A model generated the notes under the pieces. That model worked only from the letters and a program-made list of their open reading frames with translations. It searched no databases and was not told the DNA's origin. A program made the position numbers and the translations under genes. A stretch of DNA of 5,094 bases from CAYFVR01 sp046541515 (lineage in GTDB: Bacteria > Desulfobacterota > Desulfobacteria > Desulfobacterales > Desulfococcaceae): the NCBI GenBank assembly GCA_046541515.1, contig JBKHDD010000258.1:1-5094 (forward strand). Direction: 5' to 3'. Below are positions 1 to 5,094 of this stretch, one piece after another. Every line of letters begins with the position of its first letter. Within the stretch, counting starts at the first letter, position 1.

Positions 1-1
1 C

Positions 2-1858
2 CGGGAGAACCGGGCGGCGCTGGAACGGCTGTTTCCCGAAGCCTTCCGGGAAGGGAACATGGACTGGGACGTCCTCAAACGCCTCCTGGGAGAAACCGGC
101 GAGGACGGCCCGGAAAAATTCGGCCTGACCTGGCACGGCAAGGCCGAGGCCCGCGGGGCGGCCCTCCAGCCCGCAACCGGGACACTCCGCCCCAAGCCCG
201 GCCAAAGCCTGGACTGGGAAACCAGCCGGAATCTGTTCATCGAAGGCGACAACCTGGAAGTCCTCCGGCTACTGCAAAGCGGCTACGCCGGGAAGGTCCG
301 GTTGATTTACATCGATCCGCCCTTCAACACCGGGCGGGAATTCATCTATCCCGACAATTTCCGGGACGGCCTAAAAAATTACCTCGCCCTCACCGGCCAG
401 ACCGACGCGGACGGGGCGCGAATGACCTCCAACCCCGAGACCGGCGGCCGCTATCACACCCGATGGCTCAATCTGATGTATCCCCGGCTGAAGCTGGCCC
501 ACCGCCTTCTGCGCCAAGACGGCGTCATCTTCGTCAGCATCGGCGGAGAGGAGTTGGCCAACCTCGTGGCGATGATGGACGAAATTTTCGGCGGGGAATG
601 CCGAAAAAACATCATCGTTGTCCGCCGGGGCGTGAAAAACGTGCAGGCCCAGTTCGACACCATCGACTGTCTCAACCACGGCCACGAATACGTGGTCTTC
701 TACGCCCGGAATCCGGACACCCGCTTTCCCAAGTTGCACATCGAACCCGATGACGGCCAGATTTCCGTCGGCGGATGGAACAACCATTGGCGGGGAACCG
801 ACCGGCCCACCATGCGCTACGAGCTGTTCGGAATCCGGCCGGAAAGCGGCCAGTGGCGGTGGGGAAAGGCCAGAAGCGAAGCCGCGGCGGCCAACTGGCG
901 GCGACTGGTGGCGGAACTGGGAGAATCGGCCCCGCAAGAGCGGATCGACGCCTGGGTTCGCCGGGAATCCGCCCGCGCCGGGGAAAAGGCGGACCTGCTC
1001 CGCCTTTCCCGGCGAGGCAAGCCGGAACATTACGTCCCCGCCTCGCCGGGAAAGCTGGCCAGCGATTTGTGGATCGACTTGAAGCCCAACGGAAACCGTC
1101 AGCTTCTGCGGCTAATGGGCAAAAAATACTTCGACACGCCCAAATCCCTGGACCTGATCCGCCGAATGCTTCGCTTCGTCTGCGAAGGCGACGACCTGGT
1201 GCTGGATTTCTTCGCCGGCTCCTGCGCCGCGGCCCACGCCGTGCTGGACCACAATCGGGAAACCGGCGACCGTTTGCGTTTTGTCATGGTGCAGCTCCCG
1301 GAACCCTGCGCCCCCAAGTCCGACGCCTTCCGGGACGGCTTCGCCACAATCGCCCACATCGGACGGGAACGCATCCGACGCGCCGCCGCCCACATCCGGT
1401 CCGAATTCCCGGAATACGACGGCGACCTGGGGTTCCGCGCCTTCCGGCTGGACGAGAGCAACCTGAAACCGTGGAAGCCCGATCCCGAAAATCTGGAACG
1501 GAGCCTCCAGGACCAAGTAAACCCGTGGCGGGCGGACCGAAGCGAAACGGACATCCTCTTCGAAATCCTGCTGAAACAAGGGCTGGAGTTGACCGTTCCC
1601 GTTTCCTCGACGCCCATGGCCGGAAAAACCGTCCACCAAGTTGGAGACGGTGCGCTGATCGCCTGCCTTTCCCCCGAAATTCGCCGCGAAGACGTGGAAC
1701 CCTTGGCCCAAGGAATTCTCGCCCTGCTCGGAGAGGCGGACCGGGACGCCCCGCCCCGAGTGGTCTTCCGCGACGGCGCCTTCTCCGACGACGTGGCAAA
1801 GACCCGCATGACGGCCCTGCTGGAAGCGGGCGGCGCCGAACCACGCTCCGCGAGGTAA
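2..1858 (+). CDS. mod: Type III restriction-modification methyltransferase subunit Mod, 5'-partial
   Basis: Site-specific DNA adenine-N6 methyltransferase and recognition subunit of a Type III restriction-modification system, acting on cytoplasmic DNA with S-adenosylmethionine. Counting from the ATG at 59 (599 residues), the order is that of a beta-class enzyme. A conserved lead-in (RNLFIEGDNLEVL, about 57-69) precedes catalytic motif IV, DPPFNT (86-91). A variable region follows at about 190-340, expected to carry target recognition. Motif X is TPKSLDLI (360-367) and SAM-binding motif I is DFFAGSC (383-389). The C-terminal family block includes DLGFRAFRLD (456-465) and VVFRDGAF (568-575). 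The frame stays open to the window edge, and codons 2-58 read ENRAALERLFPEAFREGN, resembling the family N-terminus. The real start is therefore upstream and ATG 59 is probably internal, although AAGGGA precedes it. The stop TAA (1856-1858) lies in a heptad repeat. res follows after 107 bp on the same strand. No motif is missing and no simple-sequence tract suggesting phase variation was seen. The target site cannot be read from the sequence. Confidence 0.95.
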   Translation, partial: RENRAALERLFPEAFREGNMDWDVLKRLLGETGEDGPEKFGLTWHGKAEARGAALQPATGTLRPKPGQSLDWETSRNLFIEGDNLEVLRLLQSGYAGKVRLIYIDPPFNTGREFIYPDNFRDGLKNYLALTGQTDADGARMTSNPETGGRYHTRWLNLMYPRLKLAHRLLRQDGVIFVSIGGEELANLVAMMDEIFGGECRKNIIVVRRGVKNVQAQFDTIDCLNHGHEYVVFYARNPDTRFPKLHIEPDDGQISVGGWNNHWRGTDRPTMRYELFGIRPESGQWRWGKARSEAAAANWRRLVAELGESAPQERIDAWVRRESARAGEKADLLRLSRRGKPEHYVPASPGKLASDLWIDLKPNGNRQLLRLMGKKYFDTPKSLDLIRRMLRFVCEGDDLVLDFFAGSCAAAHAVLDHNRETGDRLRFVMVQLPEPCAPKSDAFRDGFATIAHIGRERIRRAAAHIRSEFPEYDGDLGFRAFRLDESNLKPWKPDPENLERSLQDQVNPWRADRSETDILFEILLKQGLELTVPVSSTPMAGKTVHQVGDGALIACLSPEIRREDVEPLAQGILALLGEADRDAPPRVVFRDGAFSDDVAKTRMTALLEAGGAEPRSAR

Positions 1859-1876
1859 TGGACAATGGATAATGAA
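1856..1876. repeat. Left heptad array (three 7-bp units) at the mod stop codon
   Basis: Three consecutive 7-bp units, TAATGGA, CAATGGA and TAATGAA, begin on the mod stop codon itself. On the opposite strand they read as TTATCCA and TTGTCCA type units, the same family as the array at 1919-1967 but inverted. AATGGACAA (1857-1865) is an exact 9-bp complement of TTGTCCATT (1919-1927), and CAATGGA (1863-1869) is complementary to TCCATTG (1957-1963). The two arms could therefore pair in DNA or RNA. Function unknown. Confidence 0.75.
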
Positions 1877-1918
1877 CCGCCCCGCGCCATTTCGGCCCCG
1901 CATTTCCCGTTTGCCGCG

Positions 1919-1967
1919 TTGTCCATTCCCGATTGTCAATTATCCCTTGTCAACTTTCCATTGATAT
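1919..1967. repeat. Right heptad array (seven 7-bp units) abutting the res start codon
   Basis: Seven units in strict 7-bp phase: TTGTCCA, TTCCCGA, TTGTCAA, TTATCCC, TTGTCAA, CTTTCCA and TTGATAT. The rough consensus is TTGTCMA. The stretch is AT-rich inside GC-rich surroundings, and its last unit overlaps the first two bases of the res ATG (1966). Degenerate heptamer arrays are known from intergenic DNA of several bacterial groups, including the STRR repeats of cyanobacteria. Placing this array in a named family is not possible from one copy. The array leaves no room for a normal ribosome binding site before res. Confidence 0.75.
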
Positions 1968-4866
1968 GAAGTTTTTATTTGAGGACAATCTGGATTACCA
2001 GCGGGCGGCCGTGGACGCGGTCGTCGATTTGTTTGGGGACCGGGAAGCATTCGGCGGAGAAGCGGCTCCGAGCGGAACGCTCGAGGCTGTCTGGCCGGCG
2101 GCGGCGCGGGGAACGGTTTTCGGGGAAGGGGCGCCGGGCGGAGCGTTCCGGGACTTCGATCCCATGGCGACGCGGAATCTGACGGACGACGGCGCGGTGG
2201 GCAACCGGCTTCCAATTTCGGAGGCGGCGTTGCTGGAAAATCTTCGGGATGTCCAGCGACGGAACGGTTTGCCCCGGTCGGAGAGTTTGGGCGGCCGGGA
2301 TTTCACCGTGGAGATGGAAACCGGCACCGGCAAAACCTACGTCTATCTGCGCACCCTGTTCGAGCTGAACCGGCGCTGCGGGCTCGCCAAATTCATCGTG
2401 GTGGTCCCGTCCGTGGCCATCAAGGAGGGCGTTTCCAAAACGCTGGAAATCACCCGGGACCATTTCGCGGCCCGCTATCCCGCCGCCCGGGGCATGGAGT
2501 GGTTCCTCCACGATTCCCGCAAGCCGGGCCAGATTCGGAACTTCGCCGCTTCCCCCGCCGTTCAAATCATGATCGTCACGGCGGCGGCCATCAACAAGCG
2601 GGACGTCAACGCGCTGTACAAGGAAAACGAGAAAACCGGCGGCGAACGGCCCCTGGACCTCATTCGCGCCGTTCGCCCGGTGCTCGTCGTGGACGAGCCC
2701 CAGAGCGTGGACGGCGGCCTTTCCGGGCGGGGCAAGCGGGCCCTGGAAGAAATGAACCCGCTGTTCACCCTGCGCTATTCCGCCACCCACCGGGACCCCC
2801 ACGCCATGGTCTACCGGCTGGACGCGGTGGACGCCTACCGGCGGGGGCTGGTCAAGCAGATCGAAGTGGCCGCCCTGGAACGGGAGGCCGACGACAACCG
2901 GCCCCACATCCGGCTGGAGCGGGTTCGGCAAAACCGGGGCGCCGTCATCGCCCGCGCGACGTTGGACGTCGCGGTTGGCGCGGGCATTCGTCGGCGGGTG
3001 GTCACGCTGATTTCCGGAGACGATCTGGCGGAGAAAACGGGCCGGAGAATGTACGCCGATCACCGGGTCGGCGTCATCACCGGCGGCACCGACGCCTCCC
3101 TGGAAATCCGCCATCCCGAAGGCGATGTTTTCCTTCGGCCGGGGGAGGAGTTCGGCGGCGCGGGGGCGGAAGCGGTCCAGCGCCTGATGATCCGACGGAC
3201 CATTCGGGAGCATCTGGAGCGGGAAAAGGCGTTCGCGGAACGCGGCCTTGCCATCTCGGTCCTCAGCCTCTTTTTCATCGACAGCGTTCGCTTCTACCGG
3301 GACCGGGACGAGCGGGGAAATCCGGTTCCGGGGAAATACGCCCGGATGTTCGAAGCGGAATTCCGGGCGCTGGCGGAGCGACCCGACTACCGCCCCTGGG
3401 CGGAAAAGATTCTCGACGGCGGGGAGATCGCGGAAATCCACAACGGCTATTTTTCCATCGACAAGCGGGGCAACTGGACCGAAAGCGCCGAGACCAGCCA
3501 GATTCACCGGGAGAACGCCGAACGGGCCTACCGGCGGATCATAAAGGAAAAGGAAAAACTGCTCTCGCCGGACAACCGGCTGAAGTTCATCTTCTCCCAC
3601 TCCGCCCTGCGGGAAGGCTGGGACAATCCCAACGTCTTCCAAATCTGCGCGCTCCGGGAGATGGGCACGGAGCGGGAGCGTCGCCAGACCATCGGCCGGG
3701 GCCTGCGGCTGTGCGTGGATCACCGGGGCCGGCGGCTCCGGGACCCGGCGATCAACATCCTGACCGTGGTCGCCAACGAACGCTACGAAGATTTCGCGCG
3801 CAATCTCCAGCGGGAAATCGAGGCGGACACCGGCATCCGCTTCGGCGCGCTCCCGAAAGACCATTTCGCGGAATGGCTGAAATCCGGCGGGGAGGAGGCG
3901 GGCGCGGCCGCTTCCGAAACCCTCTGGAATTTTCTGCGCGAGGCGAAATACATCGACGACGCGGGCCGGATCGGCTCCCGGCTGCGGGCGGCGCTGGACA
4001 AGGACCGGCTGGCGCTGCCGGAACGGTTCGAAAACCGACGGGAGGCCATCATCGCCGCGCTTCGGAAGATCGCCGGTCCTTTCCGCGTCCGAAACGCCGA
4101 CCGACGGACCGAGGAAAAACCAGACGGGGTCGCCGCCGACGACGCGGCGTTCCGGCGTCTCTGGACCCGTCTGAGCGACAAGACTCGGTGCCGAATCGAT
4201 TTCGATTCCCAACGACTGATCGACGAGGCGGCCCGGGCTTTGGGCGAAGCGCCTCCCGTCCGGCCGATTCGGGCGCGGTTCCGGAAGGCGGTTCTTCAGT
4301 TGGAAAGCGGCGGCGCGAAAACCCGCTCCATCCGGACGGAGGCGGAAGCCGCCGAAATGGCCGAAGCGCCGGCGGACATGCCGGACCTGCTGACCGAACT
4401 GGCCCGGCGGACCGGCCTGACGCGCCGGAGCATCGCGGCGATCCTTAAAAAAAGCGGGCGGTTGTCCGATTTCCCCCTGAATCCCCGAGCGTTCATCGAG
4501 CGCGCGGCGGCGGCCGTCGCCCGGGCCCGGCGAAGTGCGTTGGGGACCGGCATCCGCTACCGGTCGGCGGCCGACGGCGGATTCGTCCGGGAACGGTTGA
4601 AGCCCGGGGAAATCGAAGGATCGAAGGGCCTTTCCGGAGAACGCCACCCCGGCGTCTTTTCCGGGGAAGAGGCGTTGGCGTCCATCGCCGAAACGGAAGC
4701 GATGGGAAACCCCGGTCCCGTCGGATTTCAGGGAAAACCGCCCGCCCGTTTCGTCATTCCCACCCCGCTGGGCCCGTTCCATCCCGCCTGGTGCCGCGCC
4801 CGCCACGGGGACGCCGGGGAAATCGTCGACTTTTTGGCCCAGGCGCCCGCCCGGAAATCCGACTAA
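1966..4866 (+). CDS. res: Type III restriction subunit Res (SF2 helicase), nuclease domain degenerate
   Basis: ATP-dependent translocase/restriction subunit that partners Mod (966 residues from ATG 1966). Helicase motifs, in order: Walker A METGTGKT (117-124), Walker B DEPQ (243-246), SATH (272-275), motif V region SALREGWDNPN (546-556) and motif VI QTIGRGLRL (574-582). A family C-terminal linker follows: LWTRLSDKTRCRIDFD (732-747), then ILKKSGRLSDF (826-836). ATG 1966 is chosen because MKFLFEDNLDYQ matches the family N-terminus. A TTG at 1933 would add 11 residues encoded only by repeat DNA. No Shine-Dalgarno is visible. The anomaly is the end. FVIPTPLGPFHPAW (929-942) keeps the approach to the nuclease site, normally ending PDW, but Asp is Ala941. 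The expected ETK falls on Ala958-Gln959-Ala960, and the protein stops six residues later, where relatives continue. The aligned stretch at 880-928 is also diverged. ATPase and Mod binding are probably intact and cleavage probably lost (inference from family knowledge). Confidence 0.95.
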   Translation: MKFLFEDNLDYQRAAVDAVVDLFGDREAFGGEAAPSGTLEAVWPAAARGTVFGEGAPGGAFRDFDPMATRNLTDDGAVGNRLPISEAALLENLRDVQRRNGLPRSESLGGRDFTVEMETGTGKTYVYLRTLFELNRRCGLAKFIVVVPSVAIKEGVSKTLEITRDHFAARYPAARGMEWFLHDSRKPGQIRNFAASPAVQIMIVTAAAINKRDVNALYKENEKTGGERPLDLIRAVRPVLVVDEPQSVDGGLSGRGKRALEEMNPLFTLRYSATHRDPHAMVYRLDAVDAYRRGLVKQIEVAALEREADDNRPHIRLERVRQNRGAVIARATLDVAVGAGIRRRVVTLISGDDLAEKTGRRMYADHRVGVITGGTDASLEIRHPEGDVFLRPGEEFGGAGAEAVQRLMIRRTIREHLEREKAFAERGLAISVLSLFFIDSVRFYRDRDERGNPVPGKYARMFEAEFRALAERPDYRPWAEKILDGGEIAEIHNGYFSIDKRGNWTESAETSQIHRENAERAYRRIIKEKEKLLSPDNRLKFIFSHSALREGWDNPNVFQICALREMGTERERRQTIGRGLRLCVDHRGRRLRDPAINILTVVANERYEDFARNLQREIEADTGIRFGALPKDHFAEWLKSGGEEAGAAASETLWNFLREAKYIDDAGRIGSRLRAALDKDRLALPERFENRREAIIAALRKIAGPFRVRNADRRTEEKPDGVAADDAAFRRLWTRLSDKTRCRIDFDSQRLIDEAARALGEAPPVRPIRARFRKAVLQLESGGAKTRSIRTEAEAAEMAEAPADMPDLLTELARRTGLTRRSIAAILKKSGRLSDFPLNPRAFIERAAAAVARARRSALGTGIRYRSAADGGFVRERLKPGEIEGSKGLSGERHPGVFSGEEALASIAETEAMGNPGPVGFQGKPPARFVIPTPLGPFHPAWCRARHGDAGEIVDFLAQAPARKSD

Positions 4867-5094
4867 TTTTGGCGAACCGGCTTTCCCGACCTTTTGGACG
4901 GGTTTCGGGGAAATAGGCCGCGCAGTTTCCGCCAAATCCGACCCAAATCCAATGGGGTTGACAAGATTCCCGGATTCCTTTAATTTTCTCGTTCTTGCTT
5001 TTTGGAATAGAACGTTTTTAGTGGTTTATCCCCCTTTTCCTCTCGTTCGCGTGAGGAATTTGCAGGGGAGCCGTCCGTTCCGCCTCTCTCCCGC
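4867..5094. other. Non-coding region after res
   Basis: No convincing gene on either strand. The first 90 bases are GC-rich with an imperfect hairpin (TTTCCCGA at 4882-4889 against TCGGGGAAA at 4905-4913) that lacks a T-run. From about 4958 to 5040 the composition turns AT-rich and T-rich, as expected for a promoter and leader region. I looked for the missing nuclease ETK segment of res here in other frames and saw none, so a simple recent frameshift does not explain the shortened Res end. Confidence 0.5.
4958..4984 (+). promoter_or_regulatory. Possible sigma-70-type promoter facing right
   Basis: TTGACA (4958-4963) is a perfect -35 consensus. TTTAAT (4979-4984) matches five of six -10 bases at a short 15-bp spacing; TAATTT (4981-4986) would give 17 bp with a poorer match. 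The site lies at the switch from GC-rich to AT-rich DNA after res, so it could drive a gene beyond the right edge. No gene start is secure before the window ends, so this is a sequence match only. Confidence 0.3.

Noticed and set aside
383..1300. Search of mod for simple-sequence repeats that would make a phase-variable methyltransferase
   Set aside because: Only A5-A6 runs are present (for example near 371-377 and 602-607), and no tetra- or pentanucleotide tandem repeats were seen.
1099..1939. Two 275-residue minus-strand frames over the 3' part of mod
   Set aside because: They overlap the conserved motif X, motif I and C-terminal block of Mod, lack any family motif, and begin inside the heptad repeats.
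1919..1966. TTGTCA units as -35 boxes of a separate res promoter
   Set aside because: TTGTCA recurs only because of the repeat. At 16-18 bp the -10 candidates (such as TTCCAT or TATCCC) match only about three of six bases.
2499..4448. A 649-residue plus-strand frame inside res
   Set aside because: Low-complexity Arg/Gly/Pro-rich translation with no domain; it is an out-of-frame shadow of a GC-rich gene.
4447..4453. A7 run in res, considered as a slippage or phase-variation site
   Set aside because: Seven A's form two ordinary Lys codons plus part of a Ser codon. The run is short for phase variation and is not in the frame of a classical X-XXY-YYZ slippery site. Only rare slippage is plausible.
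4882..4913. Hairpin after res considered as an intrinsic terminator
   Set aside because: The stem has a bulged G, a 15-base loop and a competing inner pairing (4885-4891 with 4896-4902). No T-run follows, so it does not meet the usual pattern.
1975..4935. A 986-residue open frame on the minus strand antisense to res
   Set aside because: Although long, its translation is rich in Gly, Pro, Arg and Val with no recognisable motif. It mirrors the GC-biased codon pattern of res, whose own frame has a full set of helicase motifs.

Overview
The window holds one two-gene operon read left to right: a Type III restriction-modification system. mod (adenine-N6 DNA methyltransferase and target-recognition subunit) runs from before the left edge to 1858. 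res (DEAD/SF2 helicase-nuclease subunit) runs from 1966 to 4866. The DNA is GC-rich with strong G/C third positions, which produces many long shadow frames on both strands. The largest is a false antisense frame covering almost all of res. The host looks like a GC-rich bacterium. No Shine-Dalgarno sequence is visible before res. Composition and one operon do not place the organism more precisely.

Layout. Positions 2-1858 hold mod, whose true N-terminus lies before the window: the first 57 bases continue the reading frame and match the usual start region of the family. The ATG at 59 is therefore probably an internal methionine. Positions 1859-1965 are a 107-bp gap made largely of two AT-rich arrays of 7-bp repeats in opposite orientation, separated by 42 GC-rich bases. 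The left array supplies the mod stop codon and the right array runs into the res start codon. Positions 1966-4866 hold res. Positions 4867-5094 contain no supported gene. They start GC-rich, turn AT-rich near 4958 and hold a plausible rightward promoter for a gene beyond the window.

How the genes work together. In Type III systems Mod recognises a short asymmetric site and methylates one adenine. Res joins Mod, uses ATP hydrolysis to start sliding along DNA, and cuts when complexes meet at unmethylated sites in head-to-head orientation. Here Mod has all its catalytic motifs and Res has a complete set of helicase motifs. The C-terminal nuclease domain of Res is degenerate: the PD-D/ExK aspartate and the later E and K positions appear to be alanines, and the protein ends almost at once afterwards. 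The best reading is a methylation-competent, ATPase-competent but probably cleavage-dead system, either decaying or repurposed. This nuclease loss and the repeat-filled junction between the genes are the two observations most worth following.
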